Assembly (NCBI GenBank): GCA_028821515.1
Contig: JAPPGA010000024.1
Location: 1-64,000, forward strand
From: Gammaproteobacteria bacterium
Lineage (GTDB): Bacteria > Pseudomonadota > Gammaproteobacteria > Pseudomonadales > Azotimanducaceae
Length of the DNA stretch: 64,000 nucleotides
Reading direction: 5' to 3'
Part shown: positions 15,618 to 23,335 of the stretch, piece by piece
How positions within the stretch are numbered: the first letter of the stretch is position 1
Layout of the letters: each line of letters begins with the position of its first letter
Notes under the pieces: generated by a model
Seen by the model: the letters and a program-made list of their open reading frames with translations, nothing else
Told to the model about the DNA's origin: nothing
Database searches by the model: none
Program-made: the position numbers and the translations under genes

Positions 15618-18095
15618 ATGGTGAGAGCGCGGATGTGGGCCGCATGTCTTGCGCGAGAGGTGCTGTCGTTCGTCCGATCCCGCATTGGCGGTGCCATGCT
15701 CATCGGAGGCAGCCTGGCGATGCTGGCAATGGCTACCGTCGGCGGCATGGTTACCAACTACGGCTGGCGCGAGGCGCAGAGGGAGGAGATCGACGGCGCG
15801 TTTCGCGCCGGCGTTTCCGCCGCCGCCCACTTCATGCGGGGAGACCTGACCACGGTCGAAGAGGACATCAAGGCACGCGTCGCGGGCTTCATGCGCGGTC
15901 TGCTGGGCGACATCACGATAGCCAACGACGACATCGCCGTCGACCACGACTTCGCGACGAACCAGACCACCATCAGCGTTGAGGGGGATGCCACGTTCGC
16001 GTTTGCCAGCCTATGGGGAGGAGGCGCAAGCAGCCCGGAATCGCTGAAGGGAGAATACGTCATCGTGGCGCTCGATGTGAGCCAGTACGAATTCGCCCTC
16101 GCACTCGACGTGTCGAAATCGATGGGCTACAAGCCCAGGGGTTGGAGGGTCACAAGGCTGGACGCGCTGAAAGCCGCCATCCGCACGATCGCGCAAACCG
16201 TGGATGGCGTGTCGAAGACGAACCCCGGCCTCGTCACCCTCTCTCTCGTGCCGTACTCGAACGCCGTCAACGTGGCCGACACGTCGGGAGCGTCGCAGAC
16301 GCCTGCCAAGGAACGCTACGTGAGAATGCTCACCGGCGCCGAGTACAGCACGCAGACATCCCGGGACAGCGTTGGACACTGGGTCGATACCTTCCACGCC
16401 TACGGGACAGGGAACAACATGGGCCCGCTGGCATCGCGCAGCCTGCCAGACTTCCTGGCCGTCGCCGACTGGAACCTGCACCAGCCGGGAACGGAGGACG
16501 TGTCCAGCCAGGCGCCCACCGTCGGCACATGGAGTTTCGAGGGCGAGGACTTCTGGAACGGCTGCGTGATGGCGAGGTGGGGCGCGTACTGGGACGCGGC
16601 CGCGAGGCCTACCGTCTGGGATTCCTCGGACACGGACAACTGGCCCGCGAAGACAACCGTGAGCGGCTGGGAACCGGGGTCGACAGGCATCTCCGATCTG
16701 CCCCTGCACCTGTCCGACGCGCCTCCCGACGCGAGCGATCCCAGCACCCGTTTCACCGCGTACTCCTGGCCCGACGCGCGAATCAACGGCCTCGCCGACG
16801 GCGCACTCAATGACGTCCTGATCAAGACGCTCGATCCAACCCATGACCCCGGGTCTTTCGGGTCCCTGTGGTTTCCCGCATCCGCAAACCACTGGCACCT
16901 GCGCGCTCTGGACCGGGGCGGCAGCCTCTATTGTCCCGAAGCGCCCATCGTGCCGCTCACGGACGATCTGACCGCGCTGCGAGCGGCGGACCACTACGAT
17001 TTCGTGGATTGGCATTCCAGGTCCTATTGGGGCCAGACGTTCCTGCATCTCGGCATCGTCTGGGGGCTTCGAACGCTGTCTCCGCTATGGCGCGACGTGT
17101 GGAACACGACGAGCGCGTCGGGCGACGACCTGCCGCGCACGCCTTGCCTGGAGGGGGGAACGACCCAGGGCTGCTCGCCGTTCGTCGAAAAGGCAATCAT
17201 CATCATATCGGACGGTGCCAACTTCTTCGGCCGTGCCCCTCGCGGCCGGCGCTCGGGGAGCTTCAAGCCCGGCACGGCAATCACTTCCAATCCAAACTTT
17301 CAATCCGCTACCTGCAATGGCGATTTCAACCGTACCGATTACAAAACGGCCATGACCGCGGAAGACGCGACAGCATTTGCAGGCAGCTTCGATGTCGATG
17401 CGAACGGCGTGTTCACGGCGGCCGGCATGTCCGCCGTGCTCGACGGCTTTCAGGCGGTCCACCCGACCGTACGGTCCCGCGATCCCACGATACCGGCGGA
17501 TCGGGTAATCATCGACGCCCACCGGATACTCTGGGAGAACGCACTCAAGGACATGACGCCGTGGCAGCTCTTTCGGGGCTACGACGACGATTCACCGACC
17601 AAGACGACGGATGCGACCGACGTGCTGGCGGACGCCGCGAACCAGTTCGGTTTCCAGGGCCGTCCCGCGCAGAACGGACATTACTGCAGGCCGATGTCGC
17701 CGTTCAGCGCCTATGGCCGGCTGGAAGACCTGGTCCACGTCGGAGACAGCCAGCCGGTGAGCGACGTGGCGCCCTTTTCGGTTCCCACATGGCTGACGTC
17801 CTCCCCGACTGCCGACCTGCAGGATCCCGTCACCGACCGGCTCGACGACTGGTTCCGGGAGGCCTGCGACATCGCCGGACAGCGCGGCGTACGCATCCAC
17901 GCCATCTATATCGGCGGGGATACGCGGCCATGGGAGAAAGCCGCTATCTCGCTGCTCGAAGAGTGCGTGGACCGGGGCTACGGCGGCAACTCCGCAGTCG
18001 ACGAAGTTCATGCCACACCCACGGCGCGAGAGTTGAAGCAGGCCATCGAGGACATCATCGATATCCGGCGGACGTTGCGCTTTATCGGCCCCTGA
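15618..18095 (+). CDS. TadG-like pilus-associated protein with VWA domain
   Basis: 825 residues (start at 15618 or at ATG 15633; neither has a strong ribosome site). The N-terminus is short and basic, then one membrane helix (about 24-46, GGAMLIGGSLAMLAMATVGG), as in TadE/TadG proteins, followed by ENDOGRAPH-free soluble sequence with a long von Willebrand factor A domain: MIDAS motif DVSKS at about 164-168, LVPYSNAVNVAD, and later AIIIISDGANFFG and YIGGDTRPWEKAAISLLEEC near the C-terminus. Large low-similarity insertions rich in Trp, Asp and Ser split the VWA core. TadG belongs to the Tad/Flp pilus machinery, yet no other tad gene is nearby, so this is an orphan surface or secreted adhesion-type protein. 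It is the last gene before the selC locus. Confidence 0.65.
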   Translation: MVRARMWAACLAREVLSFVRSRIGGAMLIGGSLAMLAMATVGGMVTNYGWREAQREEIDGAFRAGVSAAAHFMRGDLTTVEEDIKARVAGFMRGLLGDITIANDDIAVDHDFATNQTTISVEGDATFAFASLWGGGASSPESLKGEYVIVALDVSQYEFALALDVSKSMGYKPRGWRVTRLDALKAAIRTIAQTVDGVSKTNPGLVTLSLVPYSNAVNVADTSGASQTPAKERYVRMLTGAEYSTQTSRDSVGHWVDTFHAYGTGNNMGPLASRSLPDFLAVADWNLHQPGTEDVSSQAPTVGTWSFEGEDFWNGCVMARWGAYWDAAARPTVWDSSDTDNWPAKTTVSGWEPGSTGISDLPLHLSDAPPDASDPSTRFTAYSWPDARINGLADGALNDVLIKTLDPTHDPGSFGSLWFPASANHWHLRALDRGGSLYCPEAPIVPLTDDLTALRAADHYDFVDWHSRSYWGQTFLHLGIVWGLRTLSPLWRDVWNTTSASGDDLPRTPCLEGGTTQGCSPFVEKAIIIISDGANFFGRAPRGRRSGSFKPGTAITSNPNFQSATCNGDFNRTDYKTAMTAEDATAFAGSFDVDANGVFTAAGMSAVLDGFQAVHPTVRSRDPTIPADRVIIDAHRILWENALKDMTPWQLFRGYDDDSPTKTTDATDVLADAANQFGFQGRPAQNGHYCRPMSPFSAYGRLEDLVHVGDSQPVSDVAPFSVPTWLTSSPTADLQDPVTDRLDDWFREACDIAGQRGVRIHAIYIGGDTRPWEKAAISLLEECVDRGYGGNSAVDEVHATPTARELKQAIEDIIDIRRTLRFIGP

Positions 18096-18232
18096 CAGCC
18101 TTGTCCCAGATGGAACGGCGCGCAAGGCCGCCCAGGAAAGTTGATATGAGAACCGTTGAGAAAGGAAAGTATCCTAAAATACTGATATATAAAGTAATTT
18201 TTGTATTGCTGGGAAAAGTCTGGAAATGTGAG

Positions 18233-18250
18233 TGGCGGAAGAGGTAGGAG
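18233..18250. repeat. Candidate proximal attachment-site repeat within the tRNA-Sec 3' end
   Basis: The 18 bp are the encoded CCA, discriminator and acceptor/T-arm 3' part of selC on the complementary strand. They match 8788-8805 in 17 of 18 positions. The 137-bp gap before it (18096-18232) is AT-rich and contains the small inverted repeat AGTAT/ATACT near 18169-18184. Confidence 0.4.
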
Positions 18251-18325
18251 TCGAACCCACCAGACACGTCTGCGCGTCTCAACGGCTTTGAAGGCCGCGC
18301 GCCCCACCGGAGGCGATGCTCTTCC
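18233..18325 (-). tRNA. selC: tRNA-Sec (selenocysteine), anticodon UCA
   Basis: The 93-nt gene folds as a selenocysteine tRNA: 5' GGAAGAG pairs with CTCTTCC, a 6-bp D stem CGCCTC/GGGGCG closes a 4-nt CGGT loop, the anticodon loop is CTTCAAA (UCA), a long variable arm AGACGCG/CGTGTCT follows, and the T arm is GGTGGG-TTCGACT-CCTACC; CCA is encoded. The acceptor has 7 bp and the T stem 6 bp (or 8+5 with a C-C mismatch), whereas bacterial tRNA-Sec is normally 8+5. The 5' end is only 5 nt after the selB stop codon, so it is probably processed from the selAB transcript. Confidence 0.95.
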
Positions 18326-18330
18326 GCGTG

Positions 18331-20196
18331 TCAGTCTAGCACCTGGCCAGGATCGCCCACGATGCGGCGGGCGTCGCCTTCGCGGTATGTGAAACCTTTG
18401 CGATCAAAGTGCTCCAGCACTTCGATGACGACGTTTCGTCCCATGCCGGAGGCGTCGCGGAACTGGCGCACGGTGAAGTTCTCCTGCAGACCCAGGGCAA
18501 CGTCTGCCATGGCGCGCAGACGCGCGTTCAGGAAGTACCGGTTCGGACTGACGCGCTGGCACAGGCCGATGGCGGCCAAGGCGCGCATGTCGCGCTCCAG
18601 TGCGGGCAGCGGCGTCCGAAGCTGCTTGGCCACGTCGCCGAGGCTCGGCGGTTGCTCGGAGTCCAGGAGCGGTTCGATGCGGTCGAAAAGGGTCGCCAGC
18701 GCTTGCGGGATCTCTGCGCTGTGTTCGGCTAACGCGTAACTGCCGGACTGAGCGCGAACTTCGCCTGACTCGGTCAGGCTCTCGATGGCGATCCGGGTGA
18801 TCGTTGTCGAAGCGCCGAGTTCGTTGGCGAGGGATTCCAGTGGCATGCCGCCGCTCTCGCGTTCGGTTTCGTGGTGTTTGGCCAACGCGTCGACAACCGC
18901 GCGCTCGGTTGCGTTCGCAAGTTCCGGATGGACGATGTGATCGCCGTGCTCGATGAGTCCCGATCGCTGCACGAGTTCGCGCATGGCATTTGCTGTGAGG
19001 TTCCAGTTGTTCCGAAACGTATCCGCTTCCACGGCATCGCGGTGCGCCAGCGCGGTGAGAGCGTCGTCCGTGGACGCGCCGCGCAACGCGGCGATGCGGT
19101 CAAGACGGTCCGGCGCCCGGCGGCGCCCGTGTGGCGTTTCGACATCAATGACCGTGCCGCCGCCCAATGTCCGATCGAGGTCTTGGTCGCGGAGGATGAG
19201 GCGGTCGCCGACCTTCATGTGCGCGGGTTCGTTCAGGATGATGTCTGCCGCGGCGTTCGCGCCGGGTTCGATAGGCGAGGCGTCCAGGAGTCTGATCCTT
19301 CCCTGGCTATGGCTGGTCGCGGCATAGATGTGGACCGGCGCCCAGTGACGCACCGCGCGTGGAAAGTCGCCCAGCACCTCCAGTTCCACCGTTGTGTGTC
19401 CGAAAGTGCCCGCAGTGGATTCAGCGACGATCCAGTCGCCCCTTGCAAGGTCATCCAGCCGCGCGCCGGTCACGTTCAGTGCGACGCGATCGCCCTCGAC
19501 TGCCCGTTCGGCCGGGGTGTCCTGAACGAACAGTCCGCGTACTCGGAGTGGTTGGCCGGTTGCCGCTATCGCCAGGCGGTCATCGGTACGCGTCGCGCCC
19601 GACACCACTGTCCCGGTAGCGACAACGCCTACCCCCCGTAGAGCGAAAACGCGATCCACCGCGAGGCGGAATGCGCGGTCCTCTACAGTGGTCGCGTAGG
19701 CCTCGCCGGCCTGTTGCAGATGTGCGCGCAGCGTATCGATGCCACGGCCGTCGGTGCATGAGACCTCGACGACTTCGGCATGGCGCAGAAACGAATCCGA
19801 CGTCAGCCCCTGGATGTCGCGGCGTACCGCGGAGACACGGTCGGGCTCGCTCCGGTCGATCTTGTTTAGTGCGACGATTCCCTGCCGCAGGCCGAGGAGC
19901 TTCAGGATCTGGAGGTGTTCCACCGTCTGCGGCATGACGCCGTCGTCTGCGGCGACCACAAGGAGCGCGTACTGGTTGCGGGCGACGCCGGCCACCATGT
20001 TGTGAATGAAGCGGCGGTGGCCCGGCACGTCGACGAAGCCGATGCGCGCGCCGCCGATGTCGGCGTATGCAAACCCCAGGTCGATGGTTAGCCCCCGGCG
20101 CCGTTCCTCGGCGAGGCGATCGGTGTCGACGCCGGTTAACGCCCGCACGACCGCCGTCTTGCCGTGGTCGACGTGACCGGCGAGGGTGACGATCAC
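18331..20196 (-). CDS. selB: Selenocysteine-specific translation elongation factor SelB
   Basis: 621 residues from a GTG. The GTPase domain shows G1 GHVDHGKT (about 7-14), the switch I region TIDLGFAY, G3 DVPGH and G4 NKID, as in EF-Tu relatives; two beta-barrel domains follow and then winged-helix repeats (from about residue 400) that bind the SECIS hairpin in selenoprotein mRNAs. SelB delivers Sec-tRNA-Sec to the ribosome at UGA codons. Its GTG start overlaps the selA stop by four bases (GTGA), and tRNA-Sec follows 5 nt after its stop, so selA, selB and selC form one unit. Confidence 0.95.
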   Translation of the reverse strand: MIVTLAGHVDHGKTAVVRALTGVDTDRLAEERRRGLTIDLGFAYADIGGARIGFVDVPGHRRFIHNMVAGVARNQYALLVVAADDGVMPQTVEHLQILKLLGLRQGIVALNKIDRSEPDRVSAVRRDIQGLTSDSFLRHAEVVEVSCTDGRGIDTLRAHLQQAGEAYATTVEDRAFRLAVDRVFALRGVGVVATGTVVSGATRTDDRLAIAATGQPLRVRGLFVQDTPAERAVEGDRVALNVTGARLDDLARGDWIVAESTAGTFGHTTVELEVLGDFPRAVRHWAPVHIYAATSHSQGRIRLLDASPIEPGANAAADIILNEPAHMKVGDRLILRDQDLDRTLGGGTVIDVETPHGRRRAPDRLDRIAALRGASTDDALTALAHRDAVEADTFRNNWNLTANAMRELVQRSGLIEHGDHIVHPELANATERAVVDALAKHHETERESGGMPLESLANELGASTTITRIAIESLTESGEVRAQSGSYALAEHSAEIPQALATLFDRIEPLLDSEQPPSLGDVAKQLRTPLPALERDMRALAAIGLCQRVSPNRYFLNARLRAMADVALGLQENFTVRQFRDASGMGRNVVIEVLEHFDRKGFTYREGDARRIVGDPGQVLD

Positions 20197-21560
20197 GTCG
20201 ACAGCGTCTTGAGCGAGGCGATCAGTTCATCAAGCGGCTCGGCGCACCGCATGTCGAGCCAGAGCCGACCGGATTGCCGGCGCGAGACGACGGGAATCGG
20301 TAGACGCCGAAGCTTGGTGGAGAGTTTCTCGATGGTTCTTCCGGGACCGGAGATCGCGACCGCTCGGCTTGGTACGTGCTGATCAGGCAGAGCGCCGCTG
20401 CCCAGTTGACATTGTGATGCCTCGATGCTGACCGATAGCACGTCGTCGAGGTGATCCATCAAGGCCCCGGACACCGCTGCGGCACGTGTGTCCAGTTCCT
20501 CGAGCGGCGTCGTCAGCGTGGCCAGCAGCGGAATGCGCTTGGTCACGGTAGATTCGTCTTCGTACGCGCGCAGCGTCGCGTCGAGGATCGCGAGCGTGAT
20601 CTTGTCGGCGCGCAGGGCGCGCTTCATCGGGTTGCTGTCGAGCCGCGCAATGAGGGCGTCGCGGCCGACGACAATGCCGGCCTGGACGCCTCCGAGCAGC
20701 TTGTCGCCTGAGAAAGTAACGAGGTCTACGCCCGACGCGATCATTTCGCGGGGCGTGGGTTCATGCGGCAGGCCGAACCGCTCCAGGTCGAGTAGGGTGC
20801 CGCTGCCGAGATCGATGCAGACCGGCAGGTCACGCGCCCGGCCGAGGCGGACGAGTTCTTTCTCGCTCACCGACTTGGCGAATCCCTCGATGTGGTAGTT
20901 GCTCGGATGGACCTTCAGCAGCAATGCGGTGGAGCTGTCGATGGCGTTCTCATAGTCGCTGAGATGCGTGCGATTCGTGGTGCCGACTTCGACCAGGCGG
21001 CTGCCGGACCGCGCCATGATGTCGGGAATGCGGAAGCTGCCGCCAATCTCGATCAACTCGCCCCGCGATACGGGAATAGACCGATCGAACGCGAGGGTGT
21101 TGAGCACCAGCATCACGGCAGCGGCGTTGTTGTTGACTACGGTGGCAGCTTCTGCCCCAGTCAGGAGCTTCAGCCTGTGCGTGACGATGCCTTCGCGGCT
21201 GCCGCGCCGACCGGTGCCCAGGTCGTACTCCAGCGTTACTGGCGCTGTGGCTGCCTCTGCTGCCGCCTTCATCGCCTCGGCGCTCAGGATGGAGCGGCCC
21301 AGGTTGGTGTGGATGACCGTGCCAGTGAGATTGAATACCCGCCGGTACCCATGCCCGATGCGGGAGGTGATCCAATCTTCTATCGCCGGGCCGTAGTCCG
21401 AAGGGGTGGTGGCCCAATCGGGGACCTCGCTTCCGCGAGCTTCCGTCTGGAGGTGGCGCACGGCGTCCTTGACCACCTGCAGTCCCCAATGCGCGATGAC
21501 AGGCGCGACGGACGCGTCCGACAGCACGGCGTCGACACTGGGTAGCGATCTGAGTGACAT
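20193..21560 (-). CDS. selA: L-seryl-tRNA(Sec) selenium transferase SelA
   Basis: 455 residues from ATG 21560 (MSLRSLPSVDAVL); the longer frame runs into upstream repeats. SelA is a PLP enzyme that converts Ser-tRNA-Sec to Sec-tRNA-Sec using selenophosphate. The N-terminal tRNA-binding domain is followed by NLTGTVIHTNLGRS, the nucleotide/PLP loop VVNNNAAAV, CIDLGSGTLLDL and the PLP lysine in TFSGDKLLGGVQAG (Lys 287). Length matches the family. The stop overlaps the selB start. The DNA just upstream of its start holds three TGTGTCCCGAATCCAG repeats, which may lie in its leader or promoter. No selD or obvious selenoprotein gene is in the window. Confidence 0.95.
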   Translation of the reverse strand: MSLRSLPSVDAVLSDASVAPVIAHWGLQVVKDAVRHLQTEARGSEVPDWATTPSDYGPAIEDWITSRIGHGYRRVFNLTGTVIHTNLGRSILSAEAMKAAAEAATAPVTLEYDLGTGRRGSREGIVTHRLKLLTGAEAATVVNNNAAAVMLVLNTLAFDRSIPVSRGELIEIGGSFRIPDIMARSGSRLVEVGTTNRTHLSDYENAIDSSTALLLKVHPSNYHIEGFAKSVSEKELVRLGRARDLPVCIDLGSGTLLDLERFGLPHEPTPREMIASGVDLVTFSGDKLLGGVQAGIVVGRDALIARLDSNPMKRALRADKITLAILDATLRAYEDESTVTKRIPLLATLTTPLEELDTRAAAVSGALMDHLDDVLSVSIEASQCQLGSGALPDQHVPSRAVAISGPGRTIEKLSTKLRRLPIPVVSRRQSGRLWLDMRCAEPLDELIASLKTLST

Positions 21561-21569
21561 GACCCGTCG

Positions 21570-21644
21570 ATTATCTGGATTCGGGACACAGATTATCTGG
21601 ATTCGGGACACACATAACCACCATGGCTGGATTCGGGACACACA
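21570..21644. repeat. Repeat array 1: three copies of CTGGATTCGGGACACA upstream of selA
   Basis: Exact 16-mers occur at 21575-21590, 21597-21612 and 21627-21642; the first two belong to a tandem 21-mer starting ATTATCTGG. Read on the minus strand each unit is TGTGTCCCGAATCCAG, the same orientation-marked TGTGT(GT)CC core as in the arrays at 22.9 and 27.6 kb. The array lies between selA and the downstream end of the transposase gene. Confidence 0.8.
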
Positions 21645-21865
21645 ACAACCATGGCGACCTGAGTCATGTGGAACCGGGGCAGGTATACCGGCGCCCAAAA
21701 CGGCGGCACCAACGGTTCAGAACCGCGCGAGGTCACTCGTTGTCGACGGGGAAGGCATGGGAATGAGTCAGCTCGGTTTGGTGCCGAAACCGGGCTCGGG
21801 AGAGAAGATATGCTCCGATGGCGTCCGAGAACGGCGTTGAAGCCGCTGGCCCTCAGAGCGAGAGG

Positions 21866-22789
21866 TCAGGCGGGCAGAGGCGTCTCGCGCATCTGGAAGC
21901 CGCGCTTTTCGGTCCACTCCTGGAGAGATTGGAAGGTCCCATATGCGCGCTGCCGCTTGCGTAGCGAGGCAGCGCGTGCGATCCAGCGGGCGACTCGATC
22001 CGCCGGTTGTGGCGACGGTGCCGCCTGCGCCGCCGTCATGTCGCGAAGGAGATCGAGGTACTCGGCGAGTGTGACGTCGAGTCGAGTCGCGGCGTTCGGT
22101 TTGAGGCCCGAGGCGAGAGGCTGCAAGTAGGCGGCCAGGGCCGCCGCGCTATCTTCGCGCAGGCGGTCTCGGACGGAGGCGTCGCGGCACTGCTCGATGC
22201 GTCGTGCCAACCTGGCCCGCACAGGATTCAGGTCGACGTATGCCATGGCGGCGAGTACGGCCTGCTCACTGAGCAGGGCGCCAGAGTAGAAGCGCTGTTC
22301 GAAGAAATGGCCGTCGCAGCCGTCTTCGGCGTTGGCGCGGCGGGCGATTGGCTGCTTGAGGTGCTTCATGAAGTGGGATAGTGAACCGAGAGTGCGGCGG
22401 GCGCGGTCGAGTCGCGCGGGGTCGCCGAGCAGGGTTGTCCGTGCTTCCGCTTTGGCGACGTCCCGGTCCTGGCGGGGTCGGGGTCTCGGCGGGAAGGCCT
22501 CGATCCATCGATTGGCAACCTCGTCGTCGCTCCAGGCAAGGCAGGCATTGGGATCGTAGTGCACGACGATGTGGAAGTGGTTGCTCATGATGGCGTAGGC
22601 GTAGATTTCGACGGCGAAGCACCGAGCAAGCATGAGAAGCCGCTCCGTGAGCCATCGGCGGCGGTGCGAATAGTCCTTACCGGAGCGCTTGTCTCGGCCG
22701 CAGAGCCATGCGCCACGGACGCAGCGGGAGGCGAGGTGGTAGTCGCAGGGATGCTGGTCGTCGACTAGCATGTGTCGAGGAGTCGCCAT
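21866..22789 (-). CDS. IS200-like/REP-associated tyrosine transposase (RAYT-type, Y1_Tnp)
   Basis: 307 residues. The N-terminal Y1 transposase domain shows HLASRCVRGAWLCGRD, then AYAIMSNHFHIVVHYDP with the HUH-type His pair (HFH), and AAMAYVDLNPVRARLA, the segment conserved in RAYT proteins that carries a tyrosine. C-terminal residues 200-307 are basic and helical, possibly for DNA recognition. These enzymes nick single-stranded DNA and are linked with short palindromic extragenic repeats. Arrays of TGTGTGTCC-type repeats lie on both sides in opposite orientation (21570-21644 and 22948-23235), which fits this association. No terminal inverted repeats of a classical insertion sequence were seen. 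Confidence 0.85.
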   Translation of the reverse strand: MATPRHMLVDDQHPCDYHLASRCVRGAWLCGRDKRSGKDYSHRRRWLTERLLMLARCFAVEIYAYAIMSNHFHIVVHYDPNACLAWSDDEVANRWIEAFPPRPRPRQDRDVAKAEARTTLLGDPARLDRARRTLGSLSHFMKHLKQPIARRANAEDGCDGHFFEQRFYSGALLSEQAVLAAMAYVDLNPVRARLARRIEQCRDASVRDRLREDSAAALAAYLQPLASGLKPNAATRLDVTLAEYLDLLRDMTAAQAAPSPQPADRVARWIARAASLRKRQRAYGTFQSLQEWTEKRGFQMRETPLPA

Positions 22790-22947
22790 GGAGGAAGTGT
22801 GGCCGGATCAGGGTCGCGCCGTCGATGGCCTAGTTCGCGAAAGTGTGTAGTCGATCGACGTCGCGGGAATGTGGATTTTGCTGCCACTGGTGCGCAATCT
22901 CCCCGCCTCCCGGTTGGGACAACGCAATCCAGCGGCCTTTCCAGGAC

Positions 22948-23235
22948 GAGGGTCAGGGATGTGTGTCCGAACAAGTCGTCCGATGAGGGTCAGGGATGTG
23001 TGTCCGAACAAGTCGTCCGAGAGCCGGTGCGAACGTCGATGCATGTGTCCCGACGTGTGTGTGAACGTCTAGTGTCCCGAACGTCGATGCAGGTGTGTTT
23101 GTCCAAAGCTGGTGTGTGTGTCCGCAAACCGGTGTTGTGTGTCCGCAAAACCGGTGTGTGTCCGGAACGTCGATGTGGGGAACGTTGATGTGTGTCCGGA
23201 ACGTCGATGTGATGTGTGTCCGGAACGTCGATGTG
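22948..23235. repeat. Repeat array 2: TGTGTGTCC units with locus-specific tails
   Basis: Three tandem families share the core TGTGTGTCC: two perfect 36-mers (22948-22983 and 22985-23020, GAGGGTCAGGGATGTGTGTC...), two units TGTGTGTCCGCAAACCGGTG near 23115-23155, and three perfect 23-mers starting TGTGTGTCCGGAACGTCGAT at 23155, 23189 and 23213. Degenerate copies fill the gaps (GAACGTCGATGC at 23030 and 23085). The array fills most of the 546-bp gap between the transposase and the CNNM gene; no coding frame here is credible. Confidence 0.85.
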
Positions 23236-23335
23236 ATTGTCTGGACGTGCATCACCACCTTGCGGATTTCTCCGCATCGCCCGATGTGGTGTGCTCAGTG
23301 GTCAGGTTGCGTGGTAGCGAACTTGGCTTTTCCGG

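Larger units (their letters stand above)
8788..18250. mobile_element. Putative genomic island integrated at the 3' end of selC (tRNA-Sec)
   Basis: The segment lies on the 3' side of the tRNA-Sec gene and is bounded by direct 18-bp repeats. It contains genes typical of accessory or plasmid-derived DNA (lone ParB-like protein, TetR, fused kinase/regulator, orphan TadG-like protein) and long non-coding stretches, in contrast to the compact core on both sides. AT-rich tracts sit just inside both repeats (about 8808-8860 and 18150-18220). No integrase or excisionase gene is visible, so if it is an island it is decayed or moved by an enzyme supplied in trans. Confidence 0.35.

Noticed and set aside
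15142-15645. Minus-strand gene of 167 codons upstream of the TadG-like gene
   Set aside because: No ribosome site, no recognisable domain, unusual Pro/Arg/His-rich composition; overlapping frames of similar length are equally plausible.
16868-18247. 459-codon plus-strand frame inside the TadG-like gene
   Set aside because: It is an Arg-rich shadow frame; the VWA frame carries the motifs.
22948-23240. Possible CRISPR array (regular short repeats)
   Set aside because: Units are adjacent tandem copies with varying lengths, no unique spacers of constant size, and no cas genes nearby.
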